Of a stretch of DNA of 64,000 bases, positions 50,052-58,849 are shown piece after piece (position 1 is the first letter of the stretch; each line of letters begins with the position of its first letter). The notes beneath the pieces were generated by a model, which worked only from the letters and a program-made list of their open reading frames with translations, had not been told where the DNA came from and did no database searches. Origin of the DNA: Steroidobacter sp. (GTDB lineage: Bacteria > Pseudomonadota > Gammaproteobacteria > Steroidobacterales > Steroidobacteraceae); assembly GCA_025929585.1 (NCBI GenBank), contig JAICPY010000004.1, positions 31,830-95,829 of the forward strand, written 5' to 3'. The position numbers were made by a program, and so were the translations under genes.

Positions 50052-50513
50052 ATGAGAGTGGCAGCACTCAAGACCCAGGATGGGCGTTTGATTGTCCGAC
50101 GCGCGCGATTCGCTCGTTCGTTTAGGGAGCGGCTGATCGGGCTGCTAAGCGCACGTTGCCTTTCGGCGGATGAAGGACTCCTGCTGAGTCCCGGCGGGAG
50201 TATCCACACCTTCGGCATGCGCTATCCGATCGATGTTCTATTCCTCGATCGACAGCTCAGAATCCTGCGCGTGTCACGATCGCTCCGTCCCTGGCGCCTG
50301 TGCTTGGCGCCGGCGCAAACGAAGCACGTTCTGGAATTGCGTGCGGGCACACTCGAAATCCTGAAGCTCAAGCCGCATACATTTATATGCGTCGATCCTG
50401 AGCCCGAGGTTCCGAAAGATGCGGGTTCGAACGTCACTGCAAAGTGTGCGCCGGTGCTGACCTTTTCGTTGAGAATTCCCAACAACGACGGCCGAGAATC
50501 CAAGCACCAGTAG
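50052..50513 (+). CDS. DUF192-domain protein (pilus-linked copy)
   Basis: A 153-residue protein of the DUF192 family (PF02643): RERLIGLLSARCLSADEGLLL and GSIHTFGMRYPIDVLFLDRQLRILR. ATG 50052 has TAGGGAGA upstream and replaces the track start by nine codons. DUF192 is a small beta-rich domain of unknown role, often exported; this copy shows no clear signal peptide. It follows tadC by 23 bases. A second DUF192 gene (55531-55890) sits beside another pilin-like gene. Confidence 0.85.
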   Translation: MRVAALKTQDGRLIVRRARFARSFRERLIGLLSARCLSADEGLLLSPGGSIHTFGMRYPIDVLFLDRQLRILRVSRSLRPWRLCLAPAQTKHVLELRAGTLEILKLKPHTFICVDPEPEVPKDAGSNVTAKCAPVLTFSLRIPNNDGRESKHQ

Positions 50514-50695
50514 GCGACTGACGCAGCGCAGCCGCCGAGCGATTAGTCTGAAGGCACGCCGCGGCCTTCGATGTAGAAGCCATATTTTGGCAATCCTTCG
50601 TTCCAGGCTTTACCGGTACTTGCCCCTTTGCCGTATTGCCCAGTACTGCGTGGAGTTCTAGCTTCACTTCGGCACTGGCGCATAAGGAGGCAGTC

Positions 50696-50845
50696 GTGCG
50701 TTACGTTCTCATCGATGCGAAGCAGCATGATCCTCTCAGCTTGCCCACCGAGCTTGGAACGAAGCCGAGCCAATGGGCAGCCGTCTGCAGCGCACTTGCC
50801 TTCGCGACGTTATGGATTGTCGCGGAGCTGCTCAATCGAGTTTGA
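50696..50845 (+). CDS. Small 49-residue membrane protein
   Basis: Starts with GTG behind a near-ideal AAGGAGG ribosome site. The peptide is a polar N-terminus (MRYVLIDAKQHDPLSLPTEL) followed by one hydrophobic helix (WAAVCSALAFATLWIVAELL). It is too short to assign to a family. It overlaps the 3' end of the convergent TonB-C gene by 14 bases. The excellent ribosome site is the main support. Confidence 0.5.
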   Translation: MRYVLIDAKQHDPLSLPTELGTKPSQWAAVCSALAFATLWIVAELLNRV

Positions 50846-51875
50846 AGCTGAGTTTGAGTCGATAGGTCGCTTTAGGGCAGTTACTGCGCATCACCATTTC
50901 GCTGACTGCTTTCACGGCGGCCTGATCGAGTGCGGGAAACATGCTGCTCGCGACCGCGCGAACGTTCGTCGGATTGCTTGCCTTACCCGCCAGGGTGAAC
51001 TCGACCGTGACTGGACCTTCTTCGCCAGCGGTGCGCGAGGCAGCAGGGTAATAATCGGCAATCGCGACGGGCTTTACGACCTCGTACTTGCAATTCGCGG
51101 GTGTATCCAACGGCGGCAACTTGGCGCGCGGCGTGCACACTGCATCGAACACTGAAGCGCTGGTATCGTCTTTCGCGAGACTTCCTGCGACTACTTGGCT
51201 CGAGCGAGGCACGACCAGTGCTTGCGCCTGCGCCTTTACATTGCCGGCGATGTCAGCGCCGTCATAGGTGATCTGTCCCTTGCATTCAAGGGTCTCATCC
51301 GACTCGTTGACTACCACGACAGCGCGATAAAGACATTGCAGACCGTTGCCGCAAGCACGCGAATGGTCATCTCGTGCGAGTAGATAAAGCCACGAGCCGG
51401 AAGGCAGGTCAAAACGATGCCCGGAAGATTCGATGACCATTTGCTCGGCCGTAGGCGTGGTGGCAGTACGATTTGCTGCCGCAGCGAGATGTTTCGAGCA
51501 ATCGGCAGGTTTGACTGACGTACCGCCACCGCTGGTCTTGAATGTGTCGAGCTGCTCGTTGAAGCAGTTCGCAAGCCCACTGACCTCGTCGGCCGCAGCG
51601 TTGTGAGCAGCGGCATAGGTCTCGTTGAGCTTGGCTTTCTCAGCATCCTCTTTGCCGATCGACTTCTGCCCCAGTTCCCCTTGTAGGCAACCAACATACT
51701 TGGAGACCGCGTCGGCGAATCCCACTACCTGTTTCTGCGCGGCTGCCATTTGCTCGGCGTTGGCGGTCTTGCCATCCGGCACTTCAAAAGCGGGCCGCGG
51801 CCGGGTGCAATCCGCCCAAGCTCCGCTCATCGACATCGTCAACGCAATCGCCGCACCTACTCTCGCCAAGTTCAT
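50832..51875 (-). CDS. Periplasmic protein with TonB C-terminal-like domain
   Basis: A 347-residue exported protein. The signal peptide (VGAAIALTMSMSGAWA) is followed by a helical Cys-containing region, a beta-rich middle and a TonB_C-like end (YYPAASRTAGEEGPVTVEFTLAGKASNPTNVRAVASSMFPALDQAAVKAVSEMVM). It lacks the N-terminal membrane anchor and Pro-rich spacer of true TonB, so energy transduction is doubtful. It may belong with the subtilase operon upstream on the same strand (141-base gap). Confidence 0.7.
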   Translation of the reverse strand: MNLARVGAAIALTMSMSGAWADCTRPRPAFEVPDGKTANAEQMAAAQKQVVGFADAVSKYVGCLQGELGQKSIGKEDAEKAKLNETYAAAHNAAADEVSGLANCFNEQLDTFKTSGGGTSVKPADCSKHLAAAANRTATTPTAEQMVIESSGHRFDLPSGSWLYLLARDDHSRACGNGLQCLYRAVVVVNESDETLECKGQITYDGADIAGNVKAQAQALVVPRSSQVVAGSLAKDDTSASVFDAVCTPRAKLPPLDTPANCKYEVVKPVAIADYYPAASRTAGEEGPVTVEFTLAGKASNPTNVRAVASSMFPALDQAAVKAVSEMVMRSNCPKATYRLKLSFKLD

Positions 51876-52016
51876 CGCATAAGCCTCGCAATTAGCAAGG
51901 CGCGATTGTCAACGATCATGCCGTCCGAAGCGAGCGGAACGGTCGTTCTAGTAGTTTTCGGTGAAAATCCCAGAAGAGCTCAGCGATGCTTGGCTTAGCG
52001 CGCGGGCGCCTAATTC

Positions 52017-53282
52017 CTATTCTGCTGTACAGCCTTTGCGCGGATTGAGTTGAGCAATCGCCTTGCAAGCATTGATCGAGACAACTCCCCCGTGGGAAGT
52101 CTCGTGTTGGTCCATCGAGGCCTGCAGAATCCGGATGATTTCGCCCGTGCCGAGTCGACGATTCAGCTCGAGCAGTAAAGCAACGACGCCGGAGACCTGA
52201 GCGGTTGCCAATGAAGAGCCGGAAGCAAAGTCATAGTGGCCTTGAGGAACGAGCGTCACCAGATCGCGCCCCGGTGCCCGCAGCAACTCCTCGTTGAGGT
52301 TCTGCGTTTCTGATTCGGCGACCGCGATCACGTTCTGCAAACCTGCTGGAAACGTGTTCGAAGAGACCTCTTTGCCCGCTGCACCGACGACAATGGCTCT
52401 GGCCTCGATGGCTTTCTCCACTAGGGCAGTCAGCAAGGGATCGGCGGGACCAATGAGGCTCAAGTTGATTATCTGCGCCCGCGCAGCGATGGCGCCTGCG
52501 AGTGCCTGCGCCAGCGTAAAAGAATTGCATCGCCCACCATTGGACGCGTCATCATGCCAACACGCCTTGAACGAAAGTAGCTTCACTTCGGGCGCAACTC
52601 CAACGATCCCGATACCGTTGTTCGCAGCGGCTGCGATCAGCCCGGCGACCTGCGTTCCGTGGCGATCACTGCGCAAAGTATCCAGATTGGCATCGACATA
52701 GTTTCCGCCCAGCGTAACGCGGCCAGAAAAATCGGGATGATCCAGATCGACGCCAGTGTCGATCACCGCGACACGGACGCCATGACCTTTGCTGTACCGA
52801 TGAGCATCACGTACCCCCAAGGCACGCACGTTCTCCTGCAACTTGGCGTACGGATCGTCGTATTCCGAAGAGGCCGATGCGAACTCATTCAAAGGCTGTG
52901 CGATGAGAACGCGATCGTTTTGTTGCAAACGCTGCAGCACGTCGTTGCGCGAAGACCCTGCGGGAATTCGAAACACGATGCAATGCACTTGCAGTTGTTC
53001 AATCGGCCATTCCGAGACTGAGGTGAGCCCATAGTCGCGGCTCAAGTCGTTCACGATCGCGAGCGCGGCGGGACTGGCCCGATAACCGCCGCTTTGATAT
53101 CCACGCGAGGTACCGCCTACCGTCCCTGAACGCGCGGATTGCGGGTTCGCGATAGTGACGACGATGAAGTGTTCTGGCTCAGCCAGCGCCTCTGCCGGCA
53201 TCAACGTCGCAGCCGCTGAATTCGCCATCATTCCGATGAGTGCAAATGCTGCACTCGCGATTGCGATCAAAGTTGCACGCAT
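52017..53282 (-). CDS. S8-family subtilisin-like serine peptidase
   Basis: A 421-residue exported protease. Signal peptide (IASAAFALIGMMANSAAA), a prodomain-like region (about residues 35-135), then the catalytic domain with Asp175 (VAVIDTGVD), His208 (DRHGTQVAGLI) and Ser357 (FASGSSLATAQVSG). The usual oxyanion-hole Asn in the AAGN motif is replaced by Lys (VGAAGKEVSSNTFPA), so activity may be reduced or altered. It follows an ECF sigma and an anti-sigma gene, 14 bases after the latter. Confidence 0.9.
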   Translation of the reverse strand: MRATLIAIASAAFALIGMMANSAAATLMPAEALAEPEHFIVVTIANPQSARSGTVGGTSRGYQSGGYRASPAALAIVNDLSRDYGLTSVSEWPIEQLQVHCIVFRIPAGSSRNDVLQRLQQNDRVLIAQPLNEFASASSEYDDPYAKLQENVRALGVRDAHRYSKGHGVRVAVIDTGVDLDHPDFSGRVTLGGNYVDANLDTLRSDRHGTQVAGLIAAAANNGIGIVGVAPEVKLLSFKACWHDDASNGGRCNSFTLAQALAGAIAARAQIINLSLIGPADPLLTALVEKAIEARAIVVGAAGKEVSSNTFPAGLQNVIAVAESETQNLNEELLRAPGRDLVTLVPQGHYDFASGSSLATAQVSGVVALLLELNRRLGTGEIIRILQASMDQHETSHGGVVSINACKAIAQLNPRKGCTAE

Positions 53283-53296
53283 ATGGATCTCAGAGC

Positions 53297-53965
53297 CTAT
53301 TGGCTAACGGGCTCGGCGAACTGGACATGCGCATTGGCTCGCAGATCGGTTGCGATCCGCTCCGCTGAGATCTCTTCAGTCGTGTCTGCAAGTGCGGCTG
53401 TGAAGACGCCGGCGCCACGGGGGCCCCCGACAAGCTCTAACTGATGCCGCGCTAGAATTTCAGTGACATCAGCCATGGAGGTGTCCGCGGTGAAGACCAG
53501 CCGGACTGCAGGTCCAAGTGGGCGAACTTCACCGTTCGTCACTGTTTTGAACTCGCCACGCAGCTCCTCGCTGTTGTTTAGCGCCGTGACCCCGAGCAGC
53601 GCAAGGCCGATGGCCTGCACGATCACCGCAGCAGCAAGCCATCGCACAGTTCGGCGAGGCGCGGTGCCCGCGACGCGAACCGGTGCAACGTCTTCATCGG
53701 CTGGCACCGCGCTTTCCGACGCTTCGATTCGGGTCCACAGTTTCGCGAACGCGCGCTGCTCGGACGAAGCATAGGATGGCAGCGAATCCCGCATTTCCTT
53801 CGCGAGCGGCCGTTGCGTCTCGAGCTCACGGCGACATTCCTCGCAGGATTGAACGTGCAACTCTACCCACTCGCGATCTTCCGCTGCGATGCGACCGTTG
53901 ATGAGAAAAGGCAGAAGGGCCCAGGCTTCGGCATGGGTATCAGGAATTCGGCCGGAATGGCTCAT
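53297..53965 (-). CDS. Zinc-finger anti-sigma factor with prodomain-like C-terminus
   Basis: A 222-residue membrane anti-sigma factor. The N-terminal ZAS motif H-x3-C-x2-C (HVQSCEECRREL) binds the sigma factor. A single membrane helix (VRWLAAAVIVQAIGLALLGVTAL) follows, then a periplasmic domain. Its end (ILARHQLELVGGPRGAGVFTAAL ... ATDLRANAHVQFAEP) resembles inhibitor/prodomain folds of subtilases. ATG 53965 overlaps the sigma stop (ATGA) and has TGGAGAT upstream; the 41 extra track codons are dropped. This layout suggests it senses or is controlled by the neighbouring S8 protease (inference). Confidence 0.82.
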   Translation of the reverse strand: MSHSGRIPDTHAEAWALLPFLINGRIAAEDREWVELHVQSCEECRRELETQRPLAKEMRDSLPSYASSEQRAFAKLWTRIEASESAVPADEDVAPVRVAGTAPRRTVRWLAAAVIVQAIGLALLGVTALNNSEELRGEFKTVTNGEVRPLGPAVRLVFTADTSMADVTEILARHQLELVGGPRGAGVFTAALADTTEEISAERIATDLRANAHVQFAEPVSQ

Positions 53966-54567
53966 GTGAAATCTCCACTGCCGCCTGCGAGAGCCGGCAA
54001 GACATTCTTCAAAGTCTCGCGTGCGCGAAACAAACGCGTTTTTACGGTGTTGACGGGGCAACTCAAGATCGTGGCAATTTCCTCGCAAGAGTGCCCCATC
54101 GTGTAGGTGAGCTCGAGCGCGAGCCGCTGTTCCAGCGGCAACTTATCGAGTCCCTGCTGGATCCACTGGCTGCGCTCCTCGCCTTGGGCACTAGAGGGAG
54201 TGGAAATCATGTCTTCTGAAATCGGCTCGCTCCCAACGGGGCGAAGGCGCTCGCGGCGCAGCGTATTCAACGCGCGACGGTAAGCGATGCCGATAATCCA
54301 AGTGGACAGTTGCGAGGCGCCGCGGAACTCGGACGCTTTCGTCCATACGACCCAGAAGGTGTCGTTGATGATTTCTTCGATGTCCTCGCGGCGCATCGAC
54401 ATGCGGCTCAACAAACGTGTAAGTCGTTGATAGTAAATGCCGTAGAGCTCCCGAAAAGCGGCCTGCTCGCGCTTTTCAGCGATGCGGGCCAACAATTCCC
54501 GCTCTTGCTGATCGGTCAGAGCTGACCGCAAGGGGGCGGGAGCGGTATCGATGCTTTTGAGAGCCAC
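53962..54567 (-). CDS. ECF RNA polymerase sigma factor
   Basis: A 201-residue sigma-70-family factor. Sigma-2 (AAFRELYGIYYQRLTRLLSRM, IEEIINDTFWVVWTKASEFRG, STWIIGIAYRRALNTLRR) and sigma-4 (LPLEQRLALELTYTMGHSCEEIATILSCPVNTVKTRLFRARE) regions are clear. It is co-directional and overlaps its anti-sigma by four bases. A candidate autoregulated promoter lies upstream. Confidence 0.95.
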   Translation of the reverse strand: MALKSIDTAPAPLRSALTDQQERELLARIAEKREQAAFRELYGIYYQRLTRLLSRMSMRREDIEEIINDTFWVVWTKASEFRGASQLSTWIIGIAYRRALNTLRRERLRPVGSEPISEDMISTPSSAQGEERSQWIQQGLDKLPLEQRLALELTYTMGHSCEEIATILSCPVNTVKTRLFRARETLKNVLPALAGGSGDFT

Positions 54568-54598
54568 GGCGCACCTCGTTTGGAACGTTCGCAGCGTA

Positions 54599-54626
54599 TG
54601 TAACCGGCCTGTGCGATCTGGTTCCC
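54599..54626 (-). promoter_or_regulatory. Candidate ECF promoter for the sigma/anti-sigma operon
   Basis: On the minus strand GGGAACC (-35-like) and GTTACA (-10-like) are 15 bases apart, about 35 bases before the sigma start. GGAAC-type -35 elements are typical of ECF factors, which often control themselves. The -10 match is uncertain. Confidence 0.4.
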
Positions 54627-54652
54627 CATCGCATGAGGATTCTGCCGCGTCG

Positions 54653-55417
54653 CTACGGGACTATGCCGAATCGATACAGGAGGGTGACAGCAATTCGTTC
54701 ACCGGCTGCTCGGGTACTGAAGATGCGCTCTGCCGTGTCATCCGCGCCGAGCACCGCTAGATGCAGTTCGATCGGCGAGAAGTTCGCCGAAAGGGTCGCA
54801 CCCCAATAGTCATAGTCATCCGCATAAATCTCTTCCAATACGTATCGGCCTACGCCGACCGAGACCGACCAGCGCGTTGAGAGGGCATGACGTGCCGATA
54901 CTTCGAGCGCCCACGTATCGCCTGTCGAGATTCCGGGCGTTGAAGCGATCGATTCTGTGTTCGGCGAAAAGGTAGCGGAGAAGAATACTGTGCTGCGAAC
55001 GCCCAACGTCGCGGTGAACTCATCACGATCGTATTCAGCGACGCGCGGATCGTCGGGGTACATGTAATGCGTGTAGCGTAAGTCAGCCGAGACCCATTCA
55101 TTGAAACCGTGCTGATATCCGGCCCACAGATCGACTTCTGCCGCCGGGCTTGGACCCGGGTTGGGATTGGTTGTCGAGACAAACGTGCCCACATATGCCC
55201 CGACCGGGAACTCAACATCCAAACTTGCCTGTAAGGCCGGATCGCCGCGCGTATACGACAGTCCTCTAAAAACGAAGTCTGAGGTTGCGCCGATCGATCC
55301 CGTGACGCTTGTTTGCGCGAGTGCAGCAGGAGCCAAGAGCAAGCTTACGCATGCACCGACGCACGCGAGACAGCAACGTAGATATATAGAGAGTCGTTGC
55401 ATAGGCGGCCGTGCCAT
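54653..55417 (-). CDS. TorF-family putative outer-membrane porin
   Basis: A protein of about 254 residues with a signal peptide ending in LLLAPAALAQ and a beta-barrel-like body: SVTGSIGATSDFVFRGLSYTRGDPALQASLDVEF is the TorF/Gcw_chp start. The C-terminus ends in an aromatic strand (AVTLLYRFGIVP). The start could be ATG 55417 or 55402; neither has a clear ribosome site, and the track's 55435 is a TTG. It lies upstream of the ECF sigma operon on the same strand. Confidence 0.78.
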   Translation of the reverse strand: MARPPMQRLSIYLRCCLACVGACVSLLLAPAALAQTSVTGSIGATSDFVFRGLSYTRGDPALQASLDVEFPVGAYVGTFVSTTNPNPGPSPAAEVDLWAGYQHGFNEWVSADLRYTHYMYPDDPRVAEYDRDEFTATLGVRSTVFFSATFSPNTESIASTPGISTGDTWALEVSARHALSTRWSVSVGVGRYVLEEIYADDYDYWGATLSANFSPIELHLAVLGADDTAERIFSTRAAGERIAVTLLYRFGIVP

Positions 55418-55530
55418 CGTTCTTGTGAGCGCCAAATACTAACAGCTCACGCTCCCATCTCCGAGCACGCCGATGCGCCATGCATGTAAAGAATTGCTCG
55501 CGCTCCTCGTCGCAGCGCAAACCGGTGCGT

Positions 55531-55890
55531 TCATCGACCTCCAGTTGTGAGCGCGAACGACAATTGGTCTTTCTCTGCGATCCCTAGTTTTTGGACTACT
55601 CCCGCGTGCAGCTCGCAAGCCGTACGAGCACCTGCAGCGACCGCGATTCTGCCGGGCTCCAGATGCTCCACGACTCGGATAACCGCGCCATCGAAATCGC
55701 AGAAGATGACGTCGATCGAATAGCGCATGCCAAAAGTGTGGACACTCGCGCACGGAGAAATCCACAGTGCCTCGGACGCACCCAAATCCGGACGACCCAG
55801 CAGGCCGCGCGCTCGCTCAATGAACGTCGTGCAGCGGGCAACGTTGACACTGCAGGGCTCTCCATTGACTACCAACACGCCACGTTGCAT
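55531..55890 (-). CDS. DUF192-domain protein (second copy)
   Basis: A 119-residue DUF192 protein: FIERARGLLGRPDLGASEALWI and ASVHTFGMRYSIDVIFCDFDGAVIRVVEHL, matching the pilus-linked copy (GSIHTFGMRYPIDVLFLD) closely. No signal peptide is seen. It lies 76 bases after the pilin-like gene on the same strand, repeating the pairing seen at the Tad locus. Confidence 0.85.
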   Translation of the reverse strand: MQRGVLVVNGEPCSVNVARCTTFIERARGLLGRPDLGASEALWISPCASVHTFGMRYSIDVIFCDFDGAVIRVVEHLEPGRIAVAAGARTACELHAGVVQKLGIAEKDQLSFALTTGGR

Positions 55891-55966
55891 TACGACTCCC
55901 TTCTTAGAACGTCACTGCGATCATATCCGTGGCCGTGAACGTTCGTGCGCCAGCACGAGCGGCCAT

Positions 55967-56251
55967 TTAGTTAGAAGGCATCGATCGATCTTCAGAGTTC
56001 GTTTGCTCCGTAACGAGACGAGACGGATCGCGTACTTGCGCTGAGTTGCCCCGATTTCCTGAGCGCTGAGGGGGCATCGATTTGATTTGCGCGGCGGGCT
56101 CATCCCCAGAAGTGGCGACAGGGCGTTCAGGTAGCCGCCATGCATCGTCGAATGCAGCGTACAAACCTACGGCGCCGCTCGCGATCAGCGACACGATGAC
56201 GATGTACTCGGTCATCCCTTGGCCTCTAATGCCTCGACAAAGCGAACTCAT
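55967..56251 (-). CDS. Flp-type pilin-like protein (second copy)
   Basis: A 94-residue protein with a short leader and the junction GQGMTEYIVIVSLIASGAVGLYAAFDDAW, close in pattern to the pilin at 41146. The tail is Pro/Ser/Arg-rich. ATG 56251 has GGAGGAG upstream, so the 12 extra track codons are dropped. It is followed by a DUF192 gene. Confidence 0.78.
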   Translation of the reverse strand: MSSLCRGIRGQGMTEYIVIVSLIASGAVGLYAAFDDAWRLPERPVATSGDEPAAQIKSMPPQRSGNRGNSAQVRDPSRLVTEQTNSEDRSMPSN

Positions 56252-56447
56252 GACTGGACTCCTCCTATGCAACCCGACACCAGACACCCGCGTGGATTCT
56301 CCAAACGTTCAGTGCATGAGTTGCGCAAGCCGCGGAGTTGGTTTCAGTCGCGCACGTGTAGGACTTTCGTGATGCAAGCCGTGCAAATGATCCGGTTTGC
56401 ACGCGCGGGCGGTCGACCAGTAGGCTTAGCGCCTCGTGTCAGCATTC

Positions 56448-58769
56448 ATGTCTAAGCACCAACGGTTACCTCCTCGCATGCAACGTTACGACCAAGAGCA
56501 CTCTTCGTTGAGCTCATTTCCGATGTTCGTGTCCATCGTACTGAGCGCTCTTATTGCGCAACCCGTGTTCGCTCAGGAGGCAGACAAGGTGAAGAACCAG
56601 GAGGCATACATCGATGGCTTGATCGAACGCATGACGCTCGAAGAAAAGGCTGGGCAACTCACGACGTATGGCGATGAAATTCGTTTGTTGAATCCGGACA
56701 TCAATCCGGACGTCAACCGCCGCAAGGGCGAGGATTTGATCAAAGAAGTGCGGGCGGGTCGCGTCGGCTCGCTATTCAATGGACGGGGAGTGAAAGGGGG
56801 CCGCCTGGCGCAAAGCGCCGCGCTTCAATCTCGTCTAAAAATTCCGTTGTTGTTCGGTGCGGATGTGATTCACGGATATCGAACCGTGTTTCCAGTTCCC
56901 TTGGCGGAGGCGGCGAGCTTCGAGCCGCAGCTGGCAGAGCGCACGGCGCGGGTCACGGCGATCGAAGCGACGGCGGCTGGGTTGCATTGGAACTTCGCCC
57001 CGATGGTCGACATCGCGCGTGATCAGCGTTGGGGTCGAGTCGTAGAAGGATCGGGAGAAGATGTCTATCTAGGCAAATTGTTCGCGGCTGCGCGTGTCCG
57101 GGGCTACCAAGGTGAAAACTTAGCGAACGAGGATTCTATGCTCGCGACGCCGAAGCATTTCGCCGCGTACGGCGCGGTTTCCGGGGGGATGGACTACAAC
57201 ACTGTCGACATCTCACCCCAGACGCTGCGCGAAGTGCATTTGCCTCCGTTCAAAGCAGCATTCGATGCGGGCGCACTTTCTACTATGAGCTCCTTCAATG
57301 AGATCAACGGCGTGCCGGCTTCGGCCAACCGCGAGCTACTCACCGACATCTTGCGCGGCGAATGGGGATTCAAGGGATTCGTGGTCTCCGATTACACCGC
57401 GGATATGGAATTGATCGCTCATGGTTACGCTGCAAATGAGCGCGAAGCAACGAAGCTTGCGTTTCTCGCGGGGGTCGACATGAGTATGCAAAGCGGCTTC
57501 TACATCAAACATCTGCCTGCGTTAGTCAAAGCGGGTGAAGTGCCGATGGCAGCGCTGGATGATTCCGTGCGCCGCGTGCTGCGCTTGAAAGCCGCACTCG
57601 GGCTTTTCGACAATCCATATCGTTCGCTCGATTCCGAGCGTGAGGCTGCCGACATAGGCAAGCCAGAGCATCGGGCGCTCGCACGTGATGCCGCGCGCAG
57701 ATCCATCGTCTTGCTGCGCAACGTCAACGATGTGTTGCCGCTGAACAAAACTTCGAAGATTGCGCTGATCGGTCCGTTTGCCGAGGATCGCCATCACCTG
57801 CATGGCCCCTGGACGTTGTTCGCAGATGCAAAGGAGGCGATTACGGTCGCCGCAGGAATTCGCGCTGCTCTGGCCGACGCGTCGCAGCTGGAGATCGTGC
57901 AAGGATCGAACGTGGAGAAACCCATCAAGGGCGGCATCGATGCAGCTGTGGAAGCTGCGAATCGAGCCGACGTCGTCGTCCTTGCGATCGGCGAGATTCA
58001 CGAGATGTCCGGCGAAGCGCAGTCGCGTACCGACATTGTTGTGCCTGCCGCACAGCAGGTGTTGGCCGAAGCAATCGCAGCGACCGGTAAACCTATGATC
58101 GTGCTGCTGCGCAATGGCCGCGCACTTGCGCTGCAAGGAGCAGTGCGAGATGCCGATGCGATATTGGTAACTTGGTTCTTAGGCTCCGAGATGGGCAATG
58201 GCATTGCCGATGTCTTGTTCGGCGATTACAACCCCTCCGGCCACTTGCCCGTGAGTTTTCCGCTGGAGTCCGGACAGCAACCCTATTACTACAACCATAA
58301 ATCAACGGGGCGCCCGTTCATCCGCGGCGAAGCACCCGAATTCAAAGCACGTTATCGCGAGGCACCTAACGAGGCGCTCTATTCCTTTGGCCACGGCCTG
58401 AGCTATTCGAAATTCAAATACGATCCTGTGAAGCTGAGCTCGAAGCGAATGGCTTGGGATGGATCGATTACGGTCAGTACACGCATCACGAACACCAGCT
58501 CTCGTGCCGGTGAAGAAGTCGCGCAATTGTATGTTCGCGATCGAGTTGCGAGCTCTACTCGACCGGTACGCGAGTTGAAAGGCTTCAAGAAGATCAGGCT
58601 CGATCCCGGGCAAAGCGAGCAGGTGAGCTTCACGCTGACGCGCGCTGATCTGCAGTTCGTGGGCGCGGATCTGCAATGGATTGCCGAGCCGGGCGCATTC
58701 GATGTTTGGATCGCGCCATCATCGGTTCAAGGCACGCGTGAATCGTTTGAACTGGAACGCGCGAAGTGA
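56448..58769 (+). CDS. Glycoside hydrolase family 3 (beta-glucosidase, BglX-like)
   Basis: A protein of about 773 residues, probably periplasmic. N-terminal signal-like segment (MFVSIVLSALIAQPVFAQ), a (beta/alpha)8 barrel with the nucleophile Asp in GFVVSDYTAD, a second alpha/beta sandwich domain and a C-terminal Fn3-like domain (SSRAGEEVAQLYVRD). The start is uncertain: GTG 56436, ATG 56448 and ATG 56478 are all possible and none has a good ribosome site. It diverges from the second pilin-like gene. Substrate is likely a beta-glucoside but not known. Confidence 0.88.
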   Translation: MSKHQRLPPRMQRYDQEHSSLSSFPMFVSIVLSALIAQPVFAQEADKVKNQEAYIDGLIERMTLEEKAGQLTTYGDEIRLLNPDINPDVNRRKGEDLIKEVRAGRVGSLFNGRGVKGGRLAQSAALQSRLKIPLLFGADVIHGYRTVFPVPLAEAASFEPQLAERTARVTAIEATAAGLHWNFAPMVDIARDQRWGRVVEGSGEDVYLGKLFAAARVRGYQGENLANEDSMLATPKHFAAYGAVSGGMDYNTVDISPQTLREVHLPPFKAAFDAGALSTMSSFNEINGVPASANRELLTDILRGEWGFKGFVVSDYTADMELIAHGYAANEREATKLAFLAGVDMSMQSGFYIKHLPALVKAGEVPMAALDDSVRRVLRLKAALGLFDNPYRSLDSEREAADIGKPEHRALARDAARRSIVLLRNVNDVLPLNKTSKIALIGPFAEDRHHLHGPWTLFADAKEAITVAAGIRAALADASQLEIVQGSNVEKPIKGGIDAAVEAANRADVVVLAIGEIHEMSGEAQSRTDIVVPAAQQVLAEAIAATGKPMIVLLRNGRALALQGAVRDADAILVTWFLGSEMGNGIADVLFGDYNPSGHLPVSFPLESGQQPYYYNHKSTGRPFIRGEAPEFKARYREAPNEALYSFGHGLSYSKFKYDPVKLSSKRMAWDGSITVSTRITNTSSRAGEEVAQLYVRDRVASSTRPVRELKGFKKIRLDPGQSEQVSFTLTRADLQFVGADLQWIAEPGAFDVWIAPSSVQGTRESFELERAK

Positions 58770-58849
58770 TGAGGTGATGACGACAGAGATGCGAAAGAAG
58801 TCGTAAGCATGACATCATCATGATCTCTCAGGGCGCACAGACTATCTAT

